Shown in pieces: positions 1 through 7,105 of a stretch of 22,783 bases of DNA. This DNA is from an uncultured Lachnospiraceae bacterium. Its GTDB lineage: Bacteria; Bacillota_A; Clostridia; Lachnospirales; Lachnospiraceae. Location: NCBI GenBank assembly GCA_902773195.1, contig CACYDL010000179.1, positions 1 to 22,783 of the forward strand. The letters are read 5' to 3'. The position numbers and the translations under genes were made by a program. Below the pieces are notes generated by a model, which was given only the letters and a program-made list of their open reading frames with translations, did not search any database and had not been told where the DNA came from. Each line of letters starts with the position of its first letter. The first letter of the stretch is position 1.

Positions 1-57
1 CCGGCAGGCCCGGAACGCCCGGCAGACCCGGAACGCCGGCAGGCCCACGCCCCGGCA
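1..57. repeat. GC-rich direct repeat, 18-bp unit
   Basis: Two nearly identical 18-bp units (1-18 and 19-36, starting CCGGCAG and ending GGAACGC) are followed by a degenerate third copy to about 51. The array runs off the left edge, so its copy number is unknown. It lies just beyond the tetR terminator. No gene is visible in it. Confidence 0.75.
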
Positions 58-60
58 GTA

Positions 61-94
61 AAAAAAGTCAGGAGAGCAGTCAGCTGCTCTCCTG
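61..94 (-). terminator. Intrinsic terminator of the tetR-family gene, overlapping its stop codon
   Basis: Perfect 11-bp inverted repeat (69-79 and 84-94, arm CAGGAGAGCAG) with a 4-base loop. On the minus strand it is followed two bases later by six T (66-61). The stop codon of the gene (80-82) starts in the loop, and the last codons form one arm of the stem, so coding sequence and terminator are shared. Confidence 0.9.
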
Positions 95-769
95 TGTCGT
101 TCCCATTATTTTGTCAAAATCCGGATCGCACTGCCTCTTCCAGGACAGATATTTCCCGCCGACACGCATCGTGTTGAGCAGATTGACGATGTCGTCGACC
201 GAGAGATAATCCTCCTCCTCTTCCGACTCCAGCCACGTCTGGGCCGAGAGCAGATGAAGCTCCGTAAAGACGTGGACGAAATGCTTTCTCAGCTCGTCGT
301 TCGCGGTGCCGTCGCGGTCCATCATCTTCGTGATCTCGTCCTCGAGAATCGTCGTCAGCTTCTTCACGAAATAGGCGTCCCCGAATCTCCTGTCCAGCAG
401 CCCGATCATCGCGTCCCGGTGCTCGCGGCAGAAGCAGAACCACTCGAGAAACATCGGAGGCGGCGAGTAATTGAATTTCGTGAGAAAGCTCTCCGCCGGC
501 CAGTTGACGTAGCCGTCGTTCCTGCACTGCGCGTAGCGGTTTTCCAGATCCTCCAGCAGGGACTGCTCCAGCCTCTCCATCAGATCGTAGATGTCTCCGA
601 AATACTGGTAGAAGGTGCCTCTCGTGATCTCCGCCGCCTTGCAGATCTCGATGACCGAAATGCGGTCCCACGGCTTCGATCTCATCAGTGTCAGGAAGCA
701 GGCCACGATGTGCCTCTTCGTCTGCTCCGATTTAGCCGTCTTGCGCGTCGTCCCCCCGTCTCTCGCCAT
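80..769 (-). CDS. TetR/AcrR-family transcriptional regulator
   Basis: A 229-residue DNA-binding regulator. The N-terminal TetR helix-turn-helix spans about residues 14-63, with the family signature ITRGTFYQYFGDIYDLMERL at 48-67. The C-terminal ligand domain is poorly conserved and rich in aromatic residues, with an acidic run EEEE near residue 183, so the effector cannot be read from sequence. The start is supported by AGGAGG seven bases upstream of the ATG. The gene is monocistronic, with its own sigma-A promoter (858-886) and terminator. TetR proteins usually repress themselves and a neighbour. The nearest gene, malQ, is transcribed toward the same side and is an unlikely target, so the target may lie left of the window. 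The family call is firm; the specific role is unknown. Confidence 0.9.
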   Translation of the reverse strand: MARDGGTTRKTAKSEQTKRHIVACFLTLMRSKPWDRISVIEICKAAEITRGTFYQYFGDIYDLMERLEQSLLEDLENRYAQCRNDGYVNWPAESFLTKFNYSPPPMFLEWFCFCREHRDAMIGLLDRRFGDAYFVKKLTTILEDEITKMMDRDGTANDELRKHFVHVFTELHLLSAQTWLESEEEEDYLSVDDIVNLLNTMRVGGKYLSWKRQCDPDFDKIMGTTQESS

Positions 770-857
770 CTCATTCCTCCTGCGCCACCGTCCGCGGCGG
801 TATCATCCGGCTGCATCTCTGCCTCATCCGCCGCAAGCCCGCCGATAAACTGTTTTC

Positions 858-886
858 ATTATAGCGCAAAAATGAGCGTCTGTCCA
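858..886 (-). promoter_or_regulatory. Sigma-A promoter of the tetR-family gene with an overlapping dyad
   Basis: On the minus strand, -35 TGGACA (886-881), 17-bp spacer, -10 TATAAT (863-858). A 16-bp imperfect palindrome, ATTATAGCGCAAAAAT on the plus strand (858-873), covers the -10; its GCGC core has two mismatched base pairs outside it. It shares TAGCGCAAAA with the operator before the sugar-binding protein gene (6974-6989), so it could bind a LacI-type protein. That link is inference. Confidence 0.75.
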
Positions 887-923
887 ACAGGCGGCGGGTC
901 CTGCGGGAGCGGCCGCGCCGCCT

Positions 924-1040
924 GCCGGAGGTCTCCCGGGGGGACCGGGCGCCGTCCTGCCGGAGGCTTCCCCAGGGGCCGGGCGTCCTGTCTGTCAGGG
1001 GCTTCCCGGGGGGCCGGGCGTCCTGTCTGTCAGATGGCCT
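924..1040. repeat. 35-bp GC-rich tandem repeat
   Basis: Three consecutive 35-bp units at 924-958, 959-993 and 994-1028, each containing a CCGG(A/G)GG...GGGCCGGGCG type core, then a degenerate partial copy starting GTCAGATGG. The last two full units are nearly identical in their second half (GGGCGTCCTGTCT). The array abuts the stop codon of malQ at 1042. Confidence 0.8.
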
Positions 1041-1041
1041 G

Positions 1042-2559
1042 TCACAGGGGACTGTCCGCGCCTCTTTCCCTGCCGTACACCTCCGTCATTCTCCGGATCC
1101 TCGCCGCCAGCTCAGGCGTCAGCTCGTCCCCCTTCAGCCTCCACCTCCAGTTCGTGCCGTTGGTGGACGGATGGTTGATCCTGGCGGAGTTGTCGAGTCC
1201 CAGGTAATCCTGCATGGGAATGACGCACAGGTCGGCCACCGAGGCGTGGGCCGTGGCGGTCATCCTCTCCACGATCTCCTGCGGATCGTCCGTCCGGACG
1301 CCCAGATAGTCCTTCACCATCCGCAGCTCCTCCGGGAGAATGCTGTCGATCCAGCCCCTGACGGTCTCGTTGTCGTGGGTGCCGGTGTAGACCGCGCAGT
1401 TGTGCTGGTATCGGTAAGGCAGGTATTCCGCGGCTCCCGTCGAATCCCGGGAGTCAAAGGCGAACTCCAGCACCTTCATGTTGGGGAAGCCCGTGTCGCG
1501 GACCAACTGCCGGACCGTGTCGGTGACGTAGCCGAGGTCCTCCGCGATGATCGGCACCTCTCCGAAGGCTTCGCGGACCGCGTCGAAAAGTCCCATGCCC
1601 GGGCCCTTCTCCCAGTGCCCGCCCGCGGCGGTTTTGTCCTCCGCCGGGATCGCGAAGAATTCGTCGAAGCCCCGGAAATGATCGATCCGGATCACGTCGT
1701 ACAGCTCCCGGCACTTCTTAATGCGCCGGATCCACCAGTCATAACCGGTCTCTTTATGCTTTTCCCAGTTGTAGAGCGGATTGCCCCAGAGCTGGCCGTC
1801 CGCGGAGAAGCCGTCGGGCGGGACGCCCGCCACCATGCGGATCCGTCCCCTGTCATCCAGCATGAACAGATCCCGGTGCGCCCAGAAATCCGCGCTGTCC
1901 GCGGAGACGTAGATCGGGATGTCCCCGATGATGCGGATTCCCCTGTCCGCGGCGTAGGCGCGGAAGGCTTTCCACTCCCGGAGGAATTCGAACTGGACGA
2001 ACTCATAGAATCCGATTTCCTCACTCAGCCGCCCGGTCCACGCTTCCCGCGCGGCGGGACTGCCGCTGCGGATGTCCTCCTCCCAGGCGTCGCACGGGGC
2101 ACCGCCGTGGGCGTCCTTGACCGCCATGAAGAGGGCGTAGTCCCGGAGCCAGAACTCATTCTCCCTGCGGAACGCCTCAAATTCCGGCGTCCCCCGGTGG
2201 GAGCTCCGCGCGCAGGCCTTCTTGAGCAGCGGGATGCGGAGGCGGTAGAGGGCGCCGTAATCGATCCCCCCGTCCGCCGGCACCTCCGGTTCCGCGGCCG
2301 CGCACTCCTCCTCCGTCAGAAGCCCCAGACGTATGAGCTCCCGGAGACTGATAAAATACGGATTTCCCGCGAAGGTCGAAAAGGACTGGTACGGCGAATC
2401 GCCGTACCCCGTCGGGCCGAGAGGCAGGATCTGCCACCAGGTCTGGCCCGCCTCGGCGAGAAAGTCCGCGAAGCGGTACGCCTCTTCGGAAAAACAGCCG
2501 ATTCCGTATCTTCCCGGCAGTGAAAAGACGGGAAGAAGAATTCCAGCGCTGCGTATCAT
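1042..2559 (-). CDS. malQ: 4-alpha-glucanotransferase (amylomaltase, GH77)
   Basis: Cytoplasmic disproportionating enzyme that transfers alpha-1,4-glucan segments between maltodextrins and releases glucose. The 505-residue length is typical for bacterial MalQ. The N-terminus has the family pattern LLPVFSLPGRYGIGCF (8-23), then LPLGPTGYGDSPYQ (46-59). The GH77 catalytic residues are visible: Asp293 in RIDHFRGFDE, Glu340 in IIAEDLG and Asp396 in GTHDNE. The frame stays open far upstream through repeats, but the ATG at 2559 follows TAAAGGAGG and matches the family N-terminus, so that start is chosen. It is the last gene of the sugar-transporter operon and would process imported maltodextrins. 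Confidence 0.95.
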   Translation of the reverse strand: MIRSAGILLPVFSLPGRYGIGCFSEEAYRFADFLAEAGQTWWQILPLGPTGYGDSPYQSFSTFAGNPYFISLRELIRLGLLTEEECAAAEPEVPADGGIDYGALYRLRIPLLKKACARSSHRGTPEFEAFRRENEFWLRDYALFMAVKDAHGGAPCDAWEEDIRSGSPAAREAWTGRLSEEIGFYEFVQFEFLREWKAFRAYAADRGIRIIGDIPIYVSADSADFWAHRDLFMLDDRGRIRMVAGVPPDGFSADGQLWGNPLYNWEKHKETGYDWWIRRIKKCRELYDVIRIDHFRGFDEFFAIPAEDKTAAGGHWEKGPGMGLFDAVREAFGEVPIIAEDLGYVTDTVRQLVRDTGFPNMKVLEFAFDSRDSTGAAEYLPYRYQHNCAVYTGTHDNETVRGWIDSILPEELRMVKDYLGVRTDDPQEIVERMTATAHASVADLCVIPMQDYLGLDNSARINHPSTNGTNWRWRLKGDELTPELAARIRRMTEVYGRERGADSPL

Positions 2560-2601
2560 AGGCTCCTCCTTTATCCGGTGTAAATCAATGGGCCGCCGGC
2601 A

Positions 2602-2714
2602 CCTGTCCCGGCACGCCGCTCCTGCCCGGTTCTCCGGTTCCTCCCCGGCCCTCCGGTTCCGTCCCTGTTCTCGGGCTCCGTCCCGGTTCCCCGGCTTCGT
2701 CCCGGTTCCCCGGC
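2602..2714. repeat. 19-bp GC-rich tandem repeat, about six copies
   Basis: Imperfect 19-bp units at about 2602-2619, 2620-2638, 2639-2657, 2658-2676, 2677-2695 and 2696-2714. The last two differ at one base (TCCGTCCCGG versus TTCGTCCCGG). The array fills most of the gap between the DUF624 gene and malQ. Similar GC-rich wording continues into the 3' end of the DUF624 gene, where it encodes a charged Glu/Pro/Asp tail. Confidence 0.85.
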
Positions 2715-2720
2715 ATTTTG

Positions 2721-3410
2721 TCACGCCTCTGTCTCCTGCTCCTTGCGCTCCTTCTCCTCCGGCCTGTTCTCGTCCGGCCCGCTCTCGTCCGGCTCCTTCT
2801 CCTCCGGGAGCATCGCCTTCAGCACCGGCCAGTAGAGAAAGGACGACAGATAGGAGGGGAGGGAGATTCCCATCAGGAAGAACAGCGGGAGCATCGAGCT
2901 GACCTGCGTAAACAGGAACAGGCAGGCGAAGTAGATGCCGATCATCGCGAACGTCCTGGGGAACCGGGCCACGGCCAGAATCGCCGCGTTCTTCAGCGTC
3001 GCCGCGGGCGTGTTGTAGAATTTCCCCATCAGAGGCAGCGCGAAGACCGTCACCGCCGCCAGCACGATCACCCCCGCGAGGAACGGAACGCGCGCCAGCC
3101 GCGGAACCGTTTCGGAGGAGACCACCATCCTGTAGTCCAGATACAGCAGGGCGCCGGCGCCCAGCAGAATGAGCCACACCGGGGTCACCGTCCTCAGATT
3201 CCCCCTGAACTGCTTCCAGTAGACGGAGAGGATCTTTCCGTCCGTCTTCTCCCTCATCTGCATCAGACAGAAATGCATCGCGCAGACGGCCGCTCCGCCC
3301 GTCACGACGGGAACGGACAGAAGGAGCGTCAGGATATTCAGCTCGACCAGATGCATCAGGTCCGTCATGCCCCGCATGAGCGGACCGTCGATATCAAAAA
3401 TGTGATTCAT
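2721..3410 (-). CDS. DUF624 (YesL-like) membrane protein
   Basis: A 229-residue integral membrane protein of the DUF624/YesL family, which is commonly encoded beside CUT1 sugar transporters in Firmicutes; its biochemical role is unknown. About four to five hydrophobic segments are visible, including NILTLLLSVPVVTGG, WLILLGAGALLYL and LAGVIVLAAVTVFALPL. The conserved FYNTPAATLKNA region lies mid-protein. The last 25 or so residues are a charged, low-complexity Glu/Pro/Asp/Lys tail. The frame extends 17 codons upstream, but that part would be translated from a terminator hairpin. The ATG at 3410 is preceded by a purine-rich GAAGAGAAGA and gives the family-typical start MNHIFDIDGPLM. It sits between the permease gene and malQ in one transcription unit. 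Confidence 0.85.
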   Translation of the reverse strand: MNHIFDIDGPLMRGMTDLMHLVELNILTLLLSVPVVTGGAAVCAMHFCLMQMREKTDGKILSVYWKQFRGNLRTVTPVWLILLGAGALLYLDYRMVVSSETVPRLARVPFLAGVIVLAAVTVFALPLMGKFYNTPAATLKNAAILAVARFPRTFAMIGIYFACLFLFTQVSSMLPLFFLMGISLPSYLSSFLYWPVLKAMLPEEKEPDESGPDENRPEEKERKEQETEA

Positions 3411-3426
3411 GTGTCTTCTCTTCTTC

Positions 3427-3465
3427 AAAAAGGGGACCGGTGCCCATGGCACGGTCCCCAAAAAA
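3427..3465 (-). terminator. Intercistronic terminator-like hairpin after the second sugar permease
   Basis: The stem pairs GGGGACCGGTGCC (3432-3444) with 3448-3459 with one bulged base and a 3-base loop. On the minus strand it is followed by TTTTT (3431-3427). It lies between the permease stop (3483) and the DUF624 start (3410), so it probably gives partial termination inside the operon. Confidence 0.8.
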
Positions 3466-3482
3466 TACCGGCTGATTTCGCG

Positions 3483-4355
3483 TCAGCCCTTGACCGCTCC
3501 TTCGACCATGCCGTTCATGATCTGCTTCTGGGCGATCAGGAAGACGACGACCATCGGGATGATCGCGAGCAGCGCTGCCGTCAGAATCAGATCCCACTGC
3601 TTGACGTAGGAACCGACGAAGGCCTGTACCGCGACCGGAAGGGTCTTGACCCTGCCGTTCTGTCCGAGCATCAGCGAAGGCAGAAGGTAGTCGTTCCAGA
3701 TCCACATGCCGTTCAGGATCGTGACGGTGGTGATAACCGGCGTCAGCAGCGGGAAGATGATGCGGAAGAAGGTTCCTTCCGGCGAGCATCCGTCGATTCC
3801 CGCGGCCTCCTCCAGGTCATAGGGGATGCCCTTGATGAAGCCCGTGAGGATGAACACCGTCATGGCGCCGCCGAATCCGCAGTACGCGAAGACGATGCCC
3901 GGGATGGACTGAAGCATGCTGATTCCCACGAATTTTCCGACGTCGCGGAAGGTCGAGATCAGCGGAAGCATGACGACCTGGAAGGGAATGATCATGGATG
4001 CGATGAAGACCATGTAGATGGCCGACGCCCACGCCTTTTTATTGTTGCGGCTGATGACCCAGGCGGCCATCGCGCCGAGGACCGCGAGCAGGACCAGCGA
4101 CACGATCGTGATCACCGCCGACGTTCCGAAGGCGTACCAGAACTGGAAGTTCGAGTTGTTGATGACCGAATTCAGGTTGGTGGCCAGCTGCCCGAAGGAC
4201 GCGCCCTTCGCGGAGACAGGGCTCGCGACGATGCTCGCCTGAGCCTTGAAGCTGTTCATGATAACCATGTAGAAGGGGAACAGCACGTAGAGGGCGATCA
4301 GGATGCCGACGCCTGTCAGAATATAGGATCTTGTTCTTCTCTCCTGTCCTACCAT
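3483..4355 (-). CDS. Carbohydrate ABC transporter permease, MalG-type (CUT1)
   Basis: Inner-membrane permease subunit of a CUT1 sugar importer, 290 residues. Six hydrophobic segments are visible, the first at about 11-33. The EAA loop that docks to the ATPase is EEAAGIDGCSPEGTFFRIIFP (182-202). The ending NGMVEGAVKG is typical of MalG-like permeases. The start codon overlaps the stop of the upstream permease (TAATG) and is preceded by AAGGAGG, indicating translational coupling. The substrate is probably maltodextrin or a related alpha-glucoside, judged from the downstream malQ; sequence alone cannot exclude other oligosaccharides. Confidence 0.93.
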   Translation of the reverse strand: MVGQERRTRSYILTGVGILIALYVLFPFYMVIMNSFKAQASIVASPVSAKGASFGQLATNLNSVINNSNFQFWYAFGTSAVITIVSLVLLAVLGAMAAWVISRNNKKAWASAIYMVFIASMIIPFQVVMLPLISTFRDVGKFVGISMLQSIPGIVFAYCGFGGAMTVFILTGFIKGIPYDLEEAAGIDGCSPEGTFFRIIFPLLTPVITTVTILNGMWIWNDYLLPSLMLGQNGRVKTLPVAVQAFVGSYVKQWDLILTAALLAIIPMVVVFLIAQKQIMNGMVEGAVKG

Positions 4356-5404
4356 TAGAGCTCCACCTCCTTGGAATTGGATATGCGAACCTGAATCAGC
4401 GAGACGCAGGCAAGAATGATGAAGAACAGGACCGCCTTGGCCTGGCCGAGGGCGTAATTATTCTTCGACACCGCGGTGTTGTAGATGTTGAGGGCCAGCA
4501 TCTGCGTGCCCTGGGAGAGGTACTTGCCCATGAAGTTCGGAACGGATCCCGTTCCTCCGGTGAGGGCGAGGTTGACGTCGAACTGCTTGAAGGCGGACGT
4601 CAGCGTCAGGAAGGTGCAGATCGTGAAGGTCGAGGCGATCATCGGGATCTTTACCTGGAAGAGCGTCTGCGTCGCGTTGGCGCCGTCGATCTGGGCGGCT
4701 TCAAGGACGTCCTTCGGGACCTGGGTCAGACCCGTGATATAGATCAGCATGATATAGCCGGCGTACTGCCAGATATACACGATGACGATCGCGAGCATGG
4801 CCGGCCTCGTCTGGACGAGCATGGACGTCTTGGTGAGATTGATGAGAACGTTGTTGAAGATGAACTGCCAGATATAGCCCAGGACGATACCGCCGATCAG
4901 GTTCGGCAGGAAGTAGGCCGCCCGGAAGAACCCGTCTCCCTTGAGACCCGACGTGCAGAGCAGCGCGAGCAGGAAGGCCACGAGGTTCACGAGGATCATA
5001 TTGACGACGACGAATACGAAGGTCATCAGGATCGACCAGATGAACTGGGGATCCTTGAACATCGAGATGTAATTCTCAAGCCCGACGAACTTCGTAAACT
5101 GAATGCCGGTCCAGTCCGTGAAGGAATAGAAGATACCGAGGATCAGCGGTATGATGACCGTGACCGCGAAGGTGAAAAGAAGCGGGAAAAGAAAGATGAT
5201 GTAGATGATCCTTCTGTGGTACTTGAGGCTCGGGAAGAGATAGAGCCCGAGGAAAAATGCCACAATCCCGAGGATCAGAAGCGCCCCGCGGTACGGAGCG
5301 TTGCTTCCGCTGAACGCAAGGATCAGCGAGAAGAGAATCAGCGCGACGCCGGCGACGAGAAGTATCGCCGAGAGCGCCTTGTTCGATGCTTTTGCAGCTC
5401 CCAT
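4355..5404 (-). CDS. Carbohydrate ABC transporter permease, MalF-type (CUT1)
   Basis: Partner permease of the CUT1 importer, 349 residues. It has two extra N-terminal hydrophobic segments (about 12-32 and 40-57) before the usual six, as in MalF-type subunits. The EAA loop is EAAQIDGANATQTLFQVKIP (235-254). The frame is open for 29 further codons upstream, but ATG 5404 has a good AAGGGGG Shine-Dalgarno and the upstream part reads through a hairpin, so the shorter start is chosen. It overlaps the next permease gene by one base. No ATPase gene is present in the locus, so a shared MsmX-like ATPase encoded elsewhere is expected from what is known of CUT1 systems in Firmicutes. Confidence 0.93.
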   Translation of the reverse strand: MGAAKASNKALSAILLVAGVALILFSLILAFSGSNAPYRGALLILGIVAFFLGLYLFPSLKYHRRIIYIIFLFPLLFTFAVTVIIPLILGIFYSFTDWTGIQFTKFVGLENYISMFKDPQFIWSILMTFVFVVVNMILVNLVAFLLALLCTSGLKGDGFFRAAYFLPNLIGGIVLGYIWQFIFNNVLINLTKTSMLVQTRPAMLAIVIVYIWQYAGYIMLIYITGLTQVPKDVLEAAQIDGANATQTLFQVKIPMIASTFTICTFLTLTSAFKQFDVNLALTGGTGSVPNFMGKYLSQGTQMLALNIYNTAVSKNNYALGQAKAVLFFIILACVSLIQVRISNSKEVEL

Positions 5405-5475
5405 GAAAAGGATCCCCCTTACTGAATGGATATTGTTTCCTGAATCGGCCGCGGCCGCCGGTCCGGGATGTAGAA

Positions 5476-5505
5476 AAGGGACGGCGGCCACAGCCTCCGT
5501 CCCTT
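5476..5505 (-). terminator. Attenuator-like hairpin between the binding-protein and permease genes
   Basis: 9-bp arms AAGGGACGG (5476-5484) and CCGTCCCTT (5497-5505). On the minus strand the stem runs into a short T-rich tail (TTTTC). It is placed in a 239-base gap (5405-5643) that otherwise holds only GC-rich inverted repeats such as CCGGCGCGCCGG. Such hairpins commonly keep binding-protein transcript above permease transcript. Confidence 0.65.
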
Positions 5506-5643
5506 CGTTGCTGCTGTGATGATGTTCCGGCTTATGAGTCAGCCGCGTAAGGCCGGCCGGGGTACCGCGCCTATCCCGGCGCGCCGGTCCCTGCCGCCGG
5601 AGTGCCGCGGCCCGAAATCGTCACATGCGTCTTTCCGAATTAC

Positions 5644-6903
5644 TTATGAAGCGTAGTAGTCGGCGACGACCTGCGTCACGACCTGCGTGAAGGTCTCCGC
5701 ATCCGGGATGCTGCCGAGAGCATAGTCCAGATAGAGCTGGCCAAGGGCGTTCTGGTCAAGAGAAGCCTTGTCCTTCAGCCAGTGCCATGCGGACGTCTTG
5801 CCGGCCGCCGTGTAGGCGGAGATGGTCTCGGCGAACGGATCGGAAGCGACGTAAGCGCAGCTCTTGAACGGGCTGATGAAGCCGGCGTCGTTGACAAGGA
5901 TTTCCTGTCCGGCGTCGCTTGCGAGCCAGTTGAGGAACGCAAGGGCGTCTTCCGTGTTGTCATTCTGGAACACGGCCCACCAGGACGGAGAGTTCGTGAG
6001 GATCGTGTCGATGCCTTCCTGGAACGCGTACGGAATCATGCCGACCTTGAAGTTTCCGGCCTCGGCGTACTGCTCAGCGTCGTCGGAGGTCATCGTGGCG
6101 CCGATCCAGGAGCCCTGGGTCACGAACGCGTACTTGCCGGAGGCGAAGCCGAGGATCTGCTGATCATAGGTTCCGGAGGTCAGAAGAGCCGGATCGGAAT
6201 ACTGATTGAAGAGGCCGACCATCTCCGCGTAAGCGAGGAAACGGTCATGGTCGATCTGTCCGCCGTCGGCGAGAAGATCGGAATAGGTGGTGTCGTCGCG
6301 GGCAAGGCCTGCGTCGAGATAGTTCGCGAAGCTGTGGGAGCCGGTGGACCAGTAGAGATCCTTGGCCTCGCAGCACCAGCCGATGACCGCGGTCAGTCCG
6401 AGGTCTTCCTTCGCGGCGTCGAGGGTCTCGAAAGCAGCCTTCATGGATTCCGGTCCCGTGATGGACGCCGGATCGATGCCTGCCTTCTCGAGGATGTCGG
6501 CGTTGTAGGCAAGGCCGATCGCCTCGGTGGTGTACGGGAATCCGATGACCGCTCCGTCAGCTCCGACATAGGCAGCTTCCGTATCGGCGACCCATTCCTC
6601 GCCGCTCATGTCGGCAAGAAGTCCGTCCCAGTTGCCGAAGTCGGCGTCGGAACCGCAGACGAAGATGTCCGGCATATTGTCGGCCTGATAGTAGCCCTTG
6701 AGGGTATCCTGGATATTGACGCCGCCGCCCATGGACTCGATGGCCACGGTCACGCCGGTCTCCGCCTGATAAGCCTCGGCAGCCTTCTTCAGGGCCGCGT
6801 CAACTTCGATCTTTCCGTTGACAAGACGGAGATCCGCTGATGCCGGGACGGCCAGTCCGGCCACCATGGCGCCGGCGAGCAAAAGATAGGTAAGCTTCTT
6901 CAT
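5644..6903 (-). CDS. Sugar ABC transporter substrate-binding protein (CUT1, SBP family 1)
   Basis: Extracytoplasmic sugar-binding protein of the importer, 419 residues. Residues 1-23 form a signal peptide (MKKLTYLLLAGAMVAGLAVP, then ASA) with a signal-peptidase I type site before Asp24. No cysteine lipobox is visible, which is unusual for a Gram-positive binding protein. The mature part has the family pattern: KGYYQADNMPDIFVCGSD (68-85), GFPYTTEAIGLAYNADILEK and, near the C-terminus, ALAFLNWLASDAGQEILV. The start follows TAAGGAGG. It is the first gene of the operon, directly behind the regulated promoter at 7000-7027. The substrate is inferred to be maltodextrin-like from the malQ linkage. 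Confidence 0.93.
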   Translation of the reverse strand: MKKLTYLLLAGAMVAGLAVPASADLRLVNGKIEVDAALKKAAEAYQAETGVTVAIESMGGGVNIQDTLKGYYQADNMPDIFVCGSDADFGNWDGLLADMSGEEWVADTEAAYVGADGAVIGFPYTTEAIGLAYNADILEKAGIDPASITGPESMKAAFETLDAAKEDLGLTAVIGWCCEAKDLYWSTGSHSFANYLDAGLARDDTTYSDLLADGGQIDHDRFLAYAEMVGLFNQYSDPALLTSGTYDQQILGFASGKYAFVTQGSWIGATMTSDDAEQYAEAGNFKVGMIPYAFQEGIDTILTNSPSWWAVFQNDNTEDALAFLNWLASDAGQEILVNDAGFISPFKSCAYVASDPFAETISAYTAAGKTSAWHWLKDKASLDQNALGQLYLDYALGSIPDAETFTQVVTQVVADYYAS

Positions 6904-6946
6904 GATTATCCTCCTTATTTGTACAGCGATGTACCGCGCCGCGGCC

Positions 6947-6972
6947 GCATGCCGCCCAGGGGCGGAGCATGC
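6947..6972 (-). promoter_or_regulatory. Stable hairpin in the leader of the sugar-transport operon
   Basis: Inverted repeat of GCATG-CCGCCC with GGGCGG-A-GCATGC, almost perfectly paired around a tight loop. It lies between the presumed transcription start (about 6993) and the Shine-Dalgarno of the binding-protein gene. No T-run follows, so it looks like an mRNA-stability or structural element rather than a terminator. Confidence 0.6.
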
Positions 6973-6973
6973 A

Positions 6974-6989
6974 ACTTTTGCGCTAAAGT
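6974..6989. promoter_or_regulatory. LacI-family operator candidate
   Basis: 16-bp near-perfect palindrome. On the minus strand it reads ACTTTAGCGCAAAAGT, with a central CG and one mismatched pair, the style of site bound by LacI-family repressors. It lies just downstream of the -10 at 7000-7005, at about +4 to +19, where repressor binding would block transcription. The regulator encoded at 7106-8170 is the obvious candidate ligand-responsive repressor. Confidence 0.75.
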
Positions 6990-6999
6990 CTACAAAGTG

Positions 7000-7027
7000 A
7001 TTTTATCACTCACGGCAGATTAAGCAA
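7000..7027 (-). promoter_or_regulatory. Promoter of the sugar-transport operon, with a dyad over the -10
   Basis: On the minus strand, -35 TTGCTT (7027-7022), 16-bp spacer, -10 TAAAAT (7005-7000). The -10 sits in the centre of a perfect inverted repeat with 6-bp arms AGTGAT and ATCACT (6996-7001 and 7005-7010), a second possible protein-binding site. Confidence 0.7.
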
Positions 7028-7039
7028 GATTTTTTTGTG

Positions 7040-7053
7040 TGAGATCGATTACA
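7040..7053 (-). promoter_or_regulatory. cre box (CcpA catabolite-control site)
   Basis: The minus strand reads TGTAATCGATCTCA, which matches every position of the consensus TGWAANCGNTNWCA. It is centred upstream of the -35 of the sugar operon. CcpA-type control of an alpha-glucan operon is expected in Firmicutes. A LacI operator is an alternative reading because CcpA belongs to that family. Confidence 0.75.
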
Positions 7054-7105
7054 TCATGGCAGGTTTGTTTGTTTTCGACAATATTTCGGGGAGGAATTTG
7101 TGCAA

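Larger units (their letters stand above)
770..1041. other. Intergenic region upstream of tetR and downstream of malQ
   Basis: Contains the tetR Shine-Dalgarno, leader and promoter (770-886) and a 35-bp tandem repeat (924-1040). No gene is visible and no U-tract terminator for malQ can be seen. Frames that stay open here are low-complexity Gly/Arg/Pro translations of GC-rich repeats. Confidence 0.6.

Noticed and set aside
2560..3177. Upstream extension of the malQ frame
   Set aside because: It reads through the 19-bp repeat array and out of frame through DUF624; the true start with a strong Shine-Dalgarno is at 2559.
2718..4358. Open frame of about 546 codons on the plus strand over the DUF624 and permease genes
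   Set aside because: The translation is highly charged (Asp/Arg/His/Gln) low-complexity, typical of antisense frames in GC-rich coding DNA.
7038..7053. CRP-like site TGTGA-N6-TTACA upstream of the sugar operon
   Set aside because: The same bases fit the Firmicute cre consensus without mismatch on the other strand, which suits the organism better.
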